Shown: positions 10,323-21,439 of the stretch, in pieces
Layout: every line of letters starts with the position of its first letter
Numbering within the stretch: the first letter of the stretch is position 1
NCBI GenBank assembly: GCA_037974335.1
Contig: CM075760.1
Location: 47,388,138 to 47,452,137, forward strand
DNA: 64,000 nucleotides
Direction: 5' to 3'
From: Prionace glauca
Taxonomy: Eukaryota > Chordata > Chondrichthyes > Carcharhiniformes > Carcharhinidae
Notes under the pieces: model-generated
Told to the model about the DNA's origin: nothing
Seen by the model: the letters and a program-made list of their open reading frames with translations, nothing else
Databases searched by the model: none
Made by a program: the position numbers and the translations under genes

Positions 10323-10974
10323 GGGATATTCATCTCATTTGTGTAGCTTCAGATTAAGATGCTACAGAAAAGTAAACAGAATAGTGTGAAAGTTGAGGAT
10401 ATTCTTACTGAACAGCTGAGAATGCTCGAGGAGCCAATTGGCCCACTTATGACCTTATTTCCCATATTCTAATCAGTGCGGTCAAGGCAATGGTTATGGT
10501 GATGTGAATGAGTCAGTGGTGGCTGGACGATCTTATAATTTCAGGTTCTAGTATCTGTGGTGATTCGGCCTCTGCCAAATTTCCAACTGGTTTGCTCTTT
10601 GAGGCGGGCTTGTTTCTCCCGAGGCCTCTCCCACTCTCTGTGTTTGCCAAAGTGACTCAGCTCACCGATGTGAATAAGCTCATTTTTCCAACACAAACCT
10701 GATTCATATTAGTTCAGAAACTCATGTCAAAATGTTTCCGATAAATATACTTAAAGTGAAAGACATAAGAGGAGTTTGTTATGCTTAGAAGGAGCTGCGA
10801 CAAAGAAGCGGAATGAATGATGTTAGTGATGATTGACAGGAATGCATTGGAACCTTGGCGATTTTGTCGATCGAGTGCCTTTTACACTTTGAAATCAGAA
10901 TAACGAGATACCATTTGGAAATGCACATTTGTTGTCCGCCTATTTTAGGGCTTGAGAGAGTATTGGTACAATGT
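10323..10974. other. Unassigned interval 5' of tRNA-Lys
   Basis: No gene seen. From about 10745 it resembles the 5' flank of the other tRNA-Lys gene (48405-48929), so it belongs to a duplicated tRNA block. Confidence 0.5.
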
Positions 10975-11047
10975 GCCCGGCTAGCTCAGTCGGTAGAGCA
11001 TGAGACTCTTAATCTCAGGGTCGTGGGTTCGAGTCCCACGCTGGGCG
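10975..11047 (+). tRNA. tRNA-Lys(CTT)
   Basis: 73 nt with cloverleaf intact: acceptor GCCCGGC paired to GCTGGGC, anticodon loop CTCTTAA (anticodon CTT), T-loop TTCGAGT. A and B boxes are canonical (TAGCTCAGTCGG; GGTTCGAGTCC). There is no T4 terminator within the next 20 bases, unlike the copy at 48930. Confidence 0.95.
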
Positions 11048-11483
11048 TTGTTGTTGTTCTAAAGCTTTACTGGGTGAACTCCATTTCTCCAGAATATTAC
11101 CGCTTAAAATGAATGGTTCTCAATGTTGCTTTGTTAATACATTAATCACTGTTTCCTGAATGCAAGGCGCCTCTCCTCCTATGGAAGTCGGACAGTTTTA
11201 TTCTTAATTCAGTGAGAAGTTTTTTTAAATCATTTAGCACCAAATTTGAACCCAAATCTGGAAATTATTTGTGTAAGTGGGAAAAAAAATCTACTCCACT
11301 ATTAGCCAGATTTTACCTTGTATCATCAGCTCTATTGTCAGAGTTTTGCAACCTATCAATGTCCTTTTTCTGTTCTTCATTATCTGAACATGACATTTTC
11401 AACTCAACGCAAAATGGTATATCTGCCCTACTGGTACAGACAACTAATTAAATAATAGTTTTTGCATAACAATAAGTTTTGAA

Positions 11484-11556
11484 TTCCCTGACCGGGAATC
11501 GATCCCAGGCTGCAGACATAAAGAGTACTGAACGCAAGCCAGTAGGCCACCAGAGA
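11484..11556 (-). pseudogene. tRNA-Glu pseudogene
   Basis: Acceptor and T-arm match tRNA-Glu (TCTCTGG at the 5' end, ATCGATTCCCGGTCAGGGAA at the 3' end), but the D-arm and the anticodon arm have many changes and one extra base, so no normal Glu anticodon stem forms. Confidence 0.75.
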
Positions 11557-11599
11557 AGTTACTGTGACTGGTTTCAAATTATGATGTATTAAACCTTTG

Positions 11600-12190
11600 C
11601 CTTTTATTTTTCATTTCAGACATTGTTTTACACCAGAAACAGGATTCTGTTTCAAATTGTCATCCTTTGGCATGAGAAAAATTGACTTCTTAACCAATAA
11701 AACACGGATGTTGTTAACTAGAAAGTTGTTGATGTACAACTTTCAATTTCCAAGCCTCAGCGGCTTCATCACTGCAACTCATGTGAAAGTTCGCGGCAAC
11801 ACAAGGCAGACATCCGTCACTGAAAGGAATTGACACAGATCCTATTTTAAACACTTTCATGTCGCATTTCTTTCTGTTTCTGTTGCTGCCTCTGCTCCAG
11901 CTGCCTCTGACCGTCAAGCTCCCAGGATCAATTAGCTAGTATCACCGAGTTCTAGTTTCATCTGCTAGTGACACAGAGAATTGGTGGCCCCGAGCATTAC
12001 CTGGACAGGAGGATCAAGGACTGTGGGACAGAAGGTATTGGGAAGAAGTGGAGTTTACAGATGACAGGGTAAAGAAATACCACGACCTCATCTTCCAGAT
12101 TCCCCCAGATACCAATTAAAGGAATTTGTACAATGTCAATTATCCACAGTCACATTTCCCTTCCAATCATGAGGACAGATTGAGGTTTTG
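11600..12190. other. Unassigned interval
   Basis: No gene, tRNA or recognised repeat seen; short open frames only. Confidence 0.5.
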
Positions 12191-12199
12191 TCATCTTTG

Positions 12200-12620
12200 A
12201 AGGCTTGCTGCTGTTGCTCAGGGTATTGCCGATGCCTCATTTGGAATACTGTGCGCAATTTTGGGGTTCCACATTGACGACAGGATCTACTTCCATTGGG
12301 GAGGTTAGAGCTAATGTTCACTAGATTATTCCCTGTGATGAAGGCATTGTCCCAAGATGAGAGGCTGGGTAAACTGCGCAGAAATTCTCTGAAGTCTGAC
12401 AGAATGGAATGTGATCTCATGGAAACCGAACCAGCAATGAATGAATTTAATCAGATGCATTCAGAGATATCATTTTCTCTCTCGGGGAATTTAAAACATG
12501 GGGACACAATCTCAGGATAAGGAGCTGATCATTTCAGACTGAAATGAGGAGGAATTGCTCCACAGAAAGCTTTGTGAATCTTTGGAATTCTGTATCCCAT
12601 AGGGTAGAGGATGCTATCAT
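12200..12620 (+). mobile_element. LINE C-terminal relic
   Basis: Decayed plus-strand LINE C-terminus: an LEYCAQF-like block near 12240, LGKLRRNSLKSDRMECDLME-like near 12365 and WNSVSHRVEDA near 12585. Confidence 0.6.
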
Positions 12621-12621
12621 T

Positions 12622-13207
12622 ATTTTTAATTCATTCGTGGGGCATGGGCGCCGCTGGCTGGCCAATGTTTCTTGCCCAACTCTAGTTGCCCTCGAGAAGG
12701 TGGTGGTTAGCTACCTTCTGAATCGTTGCAGTCCATGTGCTGTGGGTTGACCCACAATACCGTTAAGGGGGGAATTCCAGGATTTTGAGCCAGCAACTGC
12801 GAAGGAACAGTGATACATTTCCAAGTCAGCATGGTGAATGGCTTAGAGGGGAAATTGCAGGTGTTGGCATTCCCATCTAGCTGCTGCCCTTGTGCTTCTA
12901 GATGGAAGTGACCGTGGATTTGGAAAATGTTGTTTTAAGGATGTTTGTTGAATTGCTGCAGTGCATCTTGTATATAGGACATACAAACTGCTGCTACTGA
13001 TCGACGGCAGAGGAGGAACTGGATGTTTATAGATGTGGTGCCAATCAAGTGGGTTGTTTGTCCTGGATGGTGTCAAGCTTCTTGAGTGTTGTTGGAGCTG
13101 GACCCATCCAGACAAGTGGGGACTATTTCGTCATACACTTAATTTGGCCCTTGTTTTTGGGGACTTAGGTGAGTTACTCATCGCAGGGTTCCTAGCCTCT
13201 GATAGCC
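12622..13207 (-). mobile_element. Non-LTR retrotransposon RT fragment, subfamily H
   Basis: Starts with the TTCATTCGTGGGGCATGGGC tail and is antisense to an RT C-terminus (KLDTIQ-type block). The same subfamily is at 17155 and 29674. Its end near 13207 is also the left edge of the segmental duplication. Confidence 0.65.
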
Positions 13208-13377
13208 ACTTGAAAAATGAGCATAGTGAATGCTGTGCCCGCCAGTGTCTCTGGTCAAAGCGCCCATCTAATGAGAATTATGGATGCAGACACTTCAGGT
13301 TCCGTTTGTGCCTCCTGGCTTGTCTTGTGTCATTGGAGTGGTTGCTGCAGCTGTTCCGGAACTGCAACTTGGAGCGA

Positions 13378-13416
13378 GGTTTTTGTACAGCGACTGTCGT
13401 GTTTTGTCTCAGTGTG
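13378..13416 (-). other. 23-RSS of V4 copy 1
   Basis: Heptamer CACACTG (13410-13416; CAC kept, one base off consensus), 23-base spacer, perfect nonamer ACAAAAACC (13378-13386). Confidence 0.9.
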
Positions 13417-13854
13417 AGGCTCAATCGCACAGTAATAAACTGCAGCATCCGCGTTCTCCGTGTTTTCAATGAGCAACTGGCCGCGTTTCGTAGTGGTATC
13501 GAGATTCAGTTCAAAACGACCGCTTCGGCCTCTGCCAGACGTCCGCCTTATAATCCACTCCAGTCCCTCACCGGGTTTCTGTTTGTACCAACTCATCGCA
13601 TAAAAGCTGGATACCTCGTAGCTACAGTCTAACTGCACGGAATCCCCTCTCTGGACACTTTCCCAAGCGGGAGATTGAAGCACACGGTCCGAGAGACATG
13701 GACCTGGAATAAAATTCACATGATGAATCATTGAAAAAAGCATGAAAATAAAATTAACAATCAATTTTTGTTATTGGGTCCAACTCCTGTCCGTACATGT
13801 TAGCATCACCAGAATGAGAGGCAATAGATATAATTGCACAATGCAGTACATCAT
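13417..13854 (-). CDS. TCR delta/alpha-type V segment, V4 copy 1, apparently functional
   Basis: The leader exon is 13797-13854 (MMYCIVQLYLLPLILVMLTC, donor GTACGG, phase 1). The V exon is 13417-13703 after a TTATTCCAG acceptor: SDRVLQSPAWESVQRGDSVQ, LDCSYEVSSFYAMSWYKQ, KPGEGLEWII, then ENADAAVYYCAIEP. Both canonical Cys, FR2 Trp and YYC are present and the frame is open. FR2 KPGEGLEWI resembles immunoglobulin heavy-chain V more than typical TCR V, while FR3 is TCR-like; shark TCR delta is known to use IgH-like V, so a TRDV role is possible. It points opposite to V5 and V9. The paralogue at 25917 differs by 15 bases in the V exon, 11 of them amino-acid changing. Confidence 0.9.
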
Positions 13855-14263
13855 TGTATTTGAAATCTCAATAAGAAACCCGCACACAGTTCACAGCAGA
13901 AGGAAGCGAATGGAGAGGGGACATTGAAATGTCGGCTGATTTATGCCAGTGACGCCCACACAAATCTAGCTCATGTAGATTTGCCGCCCTTGCATTTCCC
14001 GGAAACGGATATTATTGATCTGATCTCCATAGCTATTCATTTTACCGGTGGTCCATATTTGAACATATGAATTGTCTAAAGAGTAGTCGCGTCTTCCCTT
14101 CCCGGTGAGGAAAAGTGACGGAACCACATCCCTTTGTCATCTTAACTGAGAGAAATAGACAGTAGTCGAACTCTGTCAACCCCTTTACAGAGTGAATGGA
14201 TCCTGAGGAACTGTAGTTAAGGAAAGACAAAATACGGAAAATTCAAATACCTATTTCCCAGTA

Positions 14264-14535
14264 AAACTGCTGCCTCACCGTTCCACAGACCAGAGTTCGA
14301 TCCCCGGCTTGGATCACTGCCTGTTCAGAGTCTGCACGTTTTCCCCGTGTCTCCGTGGGTTTCCACGGGCTGCCCTGGTTTCCGCCACCAGTCGAAAAGA
14401 CAAGCTGGTTAGGTACATTGGCCATGCTCAGTGTATCCGAACAGGCGCCTGAGTCTGGCGACTGGGGGATTTACGCACTAGCATATTTGCAGATGTTAAC
14501 GTCAGCCTACATGTGACACTAATAAATAATTGTTA
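14264..14535 (+). mobile_element. V-SINE copy (segmental copy 1)
   Basis: Decayed tRNA head (CAGAGTTCGATCCCCGGCTT as B box), V-SINE core (GAGTCTGCACGTTTTCCCCG, TTGGCCATGC), and a 3' end ACACTAATAAATAATTG like that of the SINE at 37304. Confidence 0.8.
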
Positions 14536-14873
14536 AAGTGAATAAAGTATGACTGTGGATATACGCTTCACAAAATAGTCAGCACATCGGGAGAAATCTA
14601 ATTGCTTTTTTCTTATAAGATGGAAGAAAACTGTGAGAAAGTGCACTCTAACTCGACGTTTGGAACTGGGCGCTTTTGTGAATAAAGTCCACATATTAAC
14701 CGCTACAAGACACAAACAATGCGGAGGGCCAAGTTCAATGAATGTGAATATTTTTAGCTTTCCAACCGTAATACCAGCTTTGACACTCGTAACATTGAAA
14801 TGACATACGTTTGCTATCAATGCTAAGATACTATTTCTGTTTCGACATTTGTCCTTCTAATTTTTTTTCATTT

Positions 14874-15030
14874 AGTTAATTGGCCGTGCTAAATTGCCCT
14901 AGTGTCAGGGGCATTAGCGAGATGGATGCGTGCGGTTATGGGAATAGGGCCTGGATGGGATTGTGACCGGTACAGACTCGATGGGCCGAATATCCTTCTT
15001 CTGTACTCTAAGGATTCTATGATTCAGTGA
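14874..15030 (+). mobile_element. V-SINE 3' part
   Basis: TAAATTGCCCTAGTGTCAGG, CAGACTCGATGGGCCGAATA and a GATTCTATGATTC tail; the head is missing. Confidence 0.75.
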
Positions 15031-15284
15031 GTCTATGAATATTGTTGCCGGTTGCTGTTGCGAGTCTGGAATTCGGCTCGACACTTCCCTCTGCTGGCGG
15101 CGATGTTTCACTGTAAAGTGCCGCATTCCACCACCTGTCAGTCTTCAGGACTCAAGTTTGTGCTTAACAATTTACGGTCATGAATTCTATCACGATTTTG
15201 TTGATGCCCTTTATTCAGATTTTAGACTACGCCTGCAGAGGAGAATCTTTTCTTATGAGCCGCCGTCCTCCAGACAAAAGAAAA

Positions 15285-15410
15285 CTTTTTCCAGACCTGG
15301 CTCATGGGGCTCCTGTCACTCAGCCGGTATCCTCAGCAATTCAGACAGAAGGAGAAGCGGTGGCTTCACAATGTATCTGTAACACGACATTCTACTCCCT
15401 GAAAATGGGA
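15285..15410 (+). pseudogene. TCR V relic (V10 copy 1): FR1-CDR1 only
   Basis: APVTQPVSSAIQTEGEAVAS, then QCICNTTFYSL, is the FR1/CDR1 of a TCR V exon (compare GDSVTQ..EGEAV.L.C in V2). FR2, FR3 and RSS are gone. Confidence 0.6.
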
Positions 15411-15996
15411 CATTCTGAACACATCAATTAACTCGCTTTGATACCTTCCTGCTTATAAGCAAAAGATACAACTTAATCCCTGGCGCTATTCTGATGTAGA
15501 ATTTCTGCTTTTACTGCAAAGACCTGGCGTTCACTCGAATTCGTCATCCCCAGGATTTGAATAGAGAACTCTCGCAATGATTTCCGCAGATTTAGGATCG
15601 TTTCCCCAAATACATATCAAAAGTAACAAAGTCAGTATCTGAAGAATTCCAATTTAAATTTCTGGGCAGCATTTGTGTCTTGGGACACAGAGGAAAGAAC
15701 AAAGAAAATTTCAACACAAGAACAGCCCTCCAAGCCTACACCGACGATGGTACCAGACTGATCTAAAACGCCCTGCCCTTCCGGGGACCGTATCCTTCTA
15801 TTCAGACAAATCCATGAACAGGATGGGAATATATCACAGGAAACCCCGAATCCACTCAACATTAATATCTGAGCGTGCAATTTAAAAGCATTTGTAGACA
15901 GACGGCGCCAAATTCAAACCCCAGCGTCACAACTTAAACCTGTATGGATGGTAGGCTTGTGAGGTCACGATGGACTCCCCCCACCCCCCAGCCCCG

Positions 15997-16025
15997 CCCT
16001 CCCTCTCTCTCTCTCTCTCTCTCTG

Positions 16026-16065
<40 letters not shown>
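15997..16065 (+). repeat. (CT)n(CA)n microsatellite
   Basis: CT run followed by CA run just upstream of the V5 leader. It is longer here than in copy 2 (28532-28583). Confidence 0.95.
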
Positions 16066-16067
<2 letters not shown>

Positions 16068-16152
16068 CAATCAGCTGAACCAAGACCGTGTTCTCTCTTT
16101 CACAATCTCTGACTCATTCCATTCCCATTCATTGAGGGGGATTCAGTCGGAC

Positions 16153-16641
16153 ATGTTTCTGCTAATACTGGCGGTTCTCCTGCACTGTAAGTACTGGAAA
16201 ACCTTCATCAAACCAGATAAACATATTGGTGGCAACGTAATTAACAATCTGAAAGATCCATGCGATGCGTAGAATGAGTTCCTCAAATTACCGCAGATAC
16301 AAACACATTTACATTAACTCTTGACATTTAATTCCTCGATCTTCACAGGTGGACGCTGCGCTGATCCAGTAACTCAGTCACCAGTGACAATAACCGCATC
16401 AGAAGGAGATTCGGTGCAGTTAGATTGTAAATATACAGTCCAGAGTATGTACAGCATGCAATGGTATCAGCAGAAACCGGCGGGGCCACCGACATGGATC
16501 ATTTCTAAAGTATTAACACTGAAGGATGATGAAGTTTCAGGACGATACCTGGCGGCTGCTGACAGGTCTGAGCAGAAGGGTTACCTCAATATCAGCGCCC
16601 TCAATGTGGAGGACGGGGCGGTCTATTACTGCGCAGTGAAG
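16153..16641 (+). CDS. TCR V segment, V5 copy 1, apparently functional
   Basis: The leader exon is 16153-16186 (MFLLILAVLLHC, donor GTAAGT, phase 1). The V exon is 16349-16641 after TCTTCACAG: RCADPVTQSPVTITASEGDS, VQLDCKYTVQSMYSMQWYQQ, KPAGPPTWIISKVLTLKDDE, then YLNISALNVEDGAVYYCAVK. C-W-C and YYC are present and the frame is open. The frame stays open past the RSS to 16800; that is germline read-through. V5 shares the W-I-I FR2 end with V4 and V6. With an intact CACAGTG heptamer this is the usable member of the V5 pair. The 5' flank carries a TGAGGTCACG motif about 150 bases before the ATG, possibly a CRE-like promoter element. Confidence 0.92.
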
Positions 16642-16679
16642 CACAGTGTTAGATTACAGCTAAACCCCATACAAAAACC
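16642..16679 (+). other. 23-type RSS of V5 copy 1
   Basis: Perfect CACAGTG (16642-16648), 22-base spacer to ACAAAAACC (16671-16679). Confidence 0.9.
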
Positions 16680-17154
16680 TCAGAGAGTATTCACTGCTCC
16701 ACGAAGTTTCCTTCTGCGCGAATGCAGTCAGGTCTGTTTACCGGGTATTTTGTCCGGATTGAGATCGGCAGAGAAGCGGTTTGGGAAAACTAGAAGCTAA
16801 TCTCCATGTCGCGATTTATGTACTAAACTGAAACAATGAGTATCTAGCTGCCAGCTAAAGGACGCAGTGGAGTTAATATGATAGAAAATTGCAGGCTGAT
16901 CTTCCTGAATTGTTAACTCAAATAAGCCCAGGGACACCTGTAACAAAATGCAGAACAGATCAAAATCTTTTGTCGTATTTAACAAATGAGATATCGAATA
17001 GCCGCCACAGAGACTCACCCAGCAACACCACAATTATTCTAAATCTGGGACACAGAAACTCACCCAACAACACGAAGATAATCGAGTGTATTATGTAGTG
17101 TTGAACTGCCTCCCTGAAGCTCTGCGGCCTCTGAGGTTTCAGGTACACCCATTC

Positions 17155-17950
17155 TGCTGTTAGTGAGGGAGTTCCAGGGTTTGAACCCAGTGAGGGTGAA
17201 GGAACAACGATATATTTCCAGGAAAGGATGTGAAATAACTTGAAAGGGAACCTCTAGGTGGTGGTGTTCCCATGTGCCTGCTGCCCTTGTCCCCCCAGAT
17301 GGAAGTGGTCGTGTGTTTGGATTGCGCTGCCTAAAAAAACGTTTGTGAGTTTCTGCAGTGTTTCTTGTAGAATGTACATACGGCTACCACTGTTCTTCGG
17401 TGGTGGCAGGAATGAATGTTTTCGGAATGGTGAGCAATCAAGCGGACTGTTTGGTCCTGTATTGTGTCGAGTTTATTGACTTGTTGGAGCCACATCATCC
17501 ACGTAAGTAGGAAGCATTCCACTTTCACTCCTGACTTGTACCTTATAGATGGTGGATATGCTGTGGGGAGTCACACTGCGAATTACTCTTCGCAGGATTC
17601 TCAACCTTTGATCTGCTCTGGTAGCCACGGTCCTGGGTCCAGGTCAGTTTTCAGTCAAATCCCAGGATGTTGATGGGCTGGGGCGGGTGTGGGGTGGGGT
17701 AGATGTGGAATCAGCGATGGCAATGTTATTGAATGTCAAGGAAAGTTTTTTCTAGACACTCTCTTTTTAGAGGTGGTCAATGCCTGGAACTTGTGTGACG
17801 TGAATATTGTTTGCACTTCTCAGGTCAAACCTAAGTATTGTCCAGGTCTTGCTGCATTTGGGCATAGACCAAATGTCTGTTTCCAGACTGTGGAGTGTTA
17901 TCCTTAAGTTCAAGAATGTGAATGATTTCGTCGCCAGAAAGCCCACTCTC
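17155..17950 (-). mobile_element. Non-LTR RT fragment, subfamily H (copy 1)
   Basis: The minus strand encodes NKLDTIQDQTVRLIAHHSEN, then IHSCHHRRTVVAVCTFYKKH, an RT C-terminal block, with decay further 5'. Clade not assigned. Confidence 0.75.
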
Positions 17951-18180
17951 ACCGAGTGAATGTTTCTTCAATCGGATAGGTTATGGCCTGATTGTCAATA
18001 TGACTGAGCAAAGTCGATGTTCGGAATTGCAAAGCCCAGAGCAACCTCGTTCACTTGCTTCATTTCCTGCTCTCGCTCTGACATGTCTTGCCTGCAGTGT
18101 GCTATTCGTATGATCGCTGCAGTAACTGTAAACAGGTGTGAGGGTGTTGTACAGTAACTGCCATCTTTCCTCTCAGTGTG

Positions 18181-18595
18181 AGCCGTATCGCACAGTAATA
18201 CACAGCAGTATCCACGCTCTCCGTGTCTTCACTAACCAACTGGCCCAATTTGCCCGCAGTGGAAAGTTTCAATTCAAATCAGTCCTTTTCTCTTCGCCAA
18301 CCGAGTATCTGCTTATTATCCACTTACGTCCTTGATGGGGCTTTTGTCTGTACCAATACAGTCCAAAAATACTGGACATGCCATAGGTGCAGTTTATCTG
18401 TGCTGAATCCCCGCTCTGGACTGTTTTCGCTGCTTGAGTTTATGAAACTTGGTCCGAGTGATATCGACCTATGAAAACATTCAGTCAATGAAACACTGGA
18501 GCAAAATTAATATAAATATACAGACCCACAAGTTATAGAATAAATATCAGGCATTTAAAAGTTGGCATCACCAGAATGACGAGGAATAGATTCAT
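18181..18595 (-). pseudogene. TCR V pseudogene, V6 copy 1
   Basis: The leader ATG is at 18595 (MNLFLVILVM, homologous to the V4 leader) but no GT donor remains at the homologous place. The V exon is 18181-18468: DSAQINCTYGMSSIFGLYWY, RQKPHQGRKWIISRYS, a frameshift in FR3, then ESVDTAVYYCAIR. RSS: CACACTG (18174-18180), 23-base spacer, degraded nonamer ACAACACCC. Closest to V4 in this window. Confidence 0.85.
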
Positions 18596-18614
18596 TTGCA
18601 CTGTGTGATACAAA

Positions 18615-19001
18615 AGCATTGTTCAAAACCGGGAGCCATCTCGTTAACCCCATAACTATGGGCTCTGAGCAGATACTGGGGAGCTCGCTGTGGATACTGG
18701 CGATACCAGAACAGGCTATAGTCTATAGTTGAACTCGATAGAAAGTAATTGCAGAGTATTGCTGAATCTTCAGCCTCTGCTGCTTCAACTCCTGATTCTG
18801 ACTGGGAAACTGAGTCTCCGTTACTCATCTCTGAAAATAAACAGCAGACGGACAATGGATTAGGATTAAGAGGAAGACAATAATCAAACAGCGATGGGAA
18901 AAGCAGATTGCAAAAGGATTACGATGTATTTTAGGAATGTCCCAGTTTCACTGACTTGCGATCAGAGCAATAACCAGAGTTAGAAATATTTTCACCCCCA
19001 T
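18615..19001 (-). pseudogene. TCR V pseudogene, V7 copy 1, truncated in FR3
   Basis: The leader is 18956-19001 (MGVKIFLTLVIALIA, donor GTCAGT, phase 1). The V exon starts at 18830: NGDSVSQSESGVEAAEAEDS, AILCNYFLSSSTIDYSLFWY, RQYPQRAPQYLLRAHSYGVN, then stops matching a V domain at GFEQ. The rest of FR3, YYC and the RSS are missing, and the sequence passes directly into the 5' flank and leader of V6. Related by FR1/FR2 to V2 and V9. Confidence 0.85.
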
Positions 19002-19294
19002 GGTTCCAGTCTGAACTCCAGGAACAGAAACACGAATCTCTGACTGTAACCGACTTGGAATGTGAGAATATGACAGAGCAAGGAGTATGCAATACCATTG
19101 GCTGGGGTTTATTTCCTCTCCCATTTTATACCGGTCAATAGAAACTTTCTGAAGAAGGAGGCCGTGATGTTTTGTAAGTGATCACAGAACGCCCTCCAGT
19201 GGACAGTACAACCGCATCAGAAACAGACACAGAACCAAGAGTCCAGGTAAATACATTCCGAGAAATATAGAGACACAGAAATATCCAGTACTGC

Positions 19295-20900
19295 TACAAT
19301 TCTGGGCAAGCGGAAACATCCATTCCGCATCCACCCTGTTAATATCTCTTACGGTTAGAAAGGTTTCCAGCAAGTTGCCTCTTTCTCTTCTAAACTCCAG
19401 TGGATGCAAACCCAGCATCACCAGTCTTTCTTCGAAAATTAACTTGCTCATTCTGGTAATAGTTTTGCAAACCTTCTACGAATATTTTCGAAAGCATTAC
19501 CATCTTTCTTTAGATAAGGAGACAAGTATTGTGGAGAATTCTCCAGATATGATCTCACAAATGCCCAGTACAACGGAAACATACCCTACCTATTTTTTGC
19601 AGTACATTCCCTCATAATAAGAACATAAGAACATAAGAAATAGGAGTAGGAGTAGGCCATCTAGCCCTTCGAGCCTGCCCCGCCATTCAATAAGATCATG
19701 GCTGATCTGTCATGGCTCAGTTCCACATTCCGGCCCTCTCGCCATAATCTTTAATCCCCTCTCTTATCAAAAACCCATCAACCCGCTTCTTGAAAATGTT
19801 TAGCGAGGCAGCTTCCACCACTTCAACGGGTAGACAATTCCAGAGATTCACCACCCTTTGAGTGAAGAAGTTCCTCCTCAACTCCGTTCTAAAACGCCCC
19901 CCCCCCTTTATCTTGAGGCTGTGCCCCCTAGTCCTACTGTCTTTTTTGAGCGGGAACAGTCTCTCCACCTCTATCCTATCCATCCCATTCATCATCTTAT
20001 GCGTCTAATGTGATCTCCCCTCATTCTTCTAAGCTCCAACGAGTACAAGCCTAGTTCATTCAGCCTCTTCTCATAGCTCAACCCCCTCAACTCCGGTATC
20101 AGCCTAGTAAACCTCCTCTGCACTCCCTCCAAGGCCAAAATATCTTTGCGCCGGTGCGGCGCCCAAAACTGCACACAGTACTTCCAGCTGCGGCCTCACC
20201 AATGCCCTATACAGCTGCAGCAAGACCTCCCTACTCTTATATTCAATCCCCTTCGCTATGAAGGCCAGCATCTCATTCGCCTTCCTGACCACCTGCTGCA
20301 CCTGCAAGCTGGGTTTTTGCGACTCATGCACAAGGACCCCGAGGTCCCTCTGCACCGTCGCCTGCTGCAGTTTTTCGCCAAGTAAGTAATAGTCCTTCCT
20401 ACCATTCTTCCTTCCAAAGTGGACCACCTCACTCTTGCCAACATTAAATTCCATTTGCCATGTCCTGGCCCATTCGCCCAGCCTATCTCGATCCTTCTGC
20501 AGACTATCCACACCCTCCGCACAATTTACCGTTCCCCCAATCTTGGTGTCATCCGCAAATTTCGACACCCTGCACTCGGTTCCCTCCTCCAGATCATCTA
20601 TATAAATGGGAAAAAGCTGAGGTCCCAGCACCGACCCCTGGGGCACTCCACTAGTCACCATCCGCCAATCCGAATAGCACCCGTTGACCCCCACTCTCTG
20701 CCTCCTATTTGACAACCAATCCTCTATCCACGCTAACACCCTACCCCCAACTCCAAGTCCCCTGACCTTCTGCAATAACCTCTTATGAGGTACTTTGTCA
20801 AACGCTAATAAGTGATAACATTCTACGATATTTTCTAATTAATTGCTGTACTTGCACACTAACCCCTTGTGATTCCTGGACTAGGACAGCCAAATTCATT
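19295..20900 (-). mobile_element. LINE (minus), split by a younger LINE
   Basis: 19295-19618 and 20804-20900 are parts of one decayed LINE C-terminus (MSKLIFEERLVMLGLHPLEF on the minus strand). It is interrupted at 19619-20803. Confidence 0.75.
19619..20803 (-). mobile_element. CR1-type LINE, subfamily A (copy 1), nested
   Basis: 3' tail of TTCTTATG repeats at 19619, then RT on the minus strand: [55 protein letters not shown]. 5' truncated just before KVRGLGVGG at about 20803. Frames are broken by small indels. The same insertion is in copy 2, so it predates the segmental duplication. Confidence 0.9.
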
Positions 20901-20904
20901 TATA

Positions 20905-21420
20905 TCTCAGAATTTCGTGACCGCTCGCCATTTAAATATTAATCTTGTTTCATATTCATCATGCCAAAATTGAGAACACCATCCACCTGGTTTTTGGCAC
21001 ATACTCTTGCAACTTGGCCAACGTTGTCTACCGAATAAGCTGCAGGAAAGGATGTGCTGAAGTATGATACATTGGGGAGACCATGCAGACGCTACGACAA
21101 CGGATGAATGAAGATCGCTCAACAATCACGAGGCAAAACTATTCCCTTCCTGTTGGTGAACACTTCAGTGGTCACGGGCATTCGGCTTCTCATCTTTGGG
21201 TAAGCATTCTCCAAGGCGGCCTTCACGACACACGACAGCGCAGAGTCGCTGAGCAGAGACTGATAGCCATTGGTGCCTCCGCACACACGAGGAAGGCCTC
21301 AACTGGGATTTTGGGTTCATGTTGCATTATCTGTAACCCCCTTGATTTGCCTGAACTTGCAACATCCCACTTACTGTCCTGCCTGGAGACAATACACATC
21401 TCTTTAACCTATGCTTAATG
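20905..21420 (+). mobile_element. Penelope-like element fossil: GIY-YIG endonuclease piece
   Basis: Encodes NVVYRISC, then YIGETMQTLRQRM, HFSGHGHS and RRVAEQRLI, the order seen in GIY-YIG endonuclease domains at the C-terminus of Penelope-like retroelements. Broken; no RT part seen. Its presence at the same place in copy 2 makes it older than the segmental duplication. Confidence 0.6.
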
Positions 21421-21439
21421 GTATCTCCGCTCACATTGC

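Noticed and set aside
16642-16800. V5 frame continues open for 50 codons past the RSS
   Set aside because: The heptamer and nonamer end the V exon at 16641; the downstream frame is germline read-through and would be lost on rearrangement.
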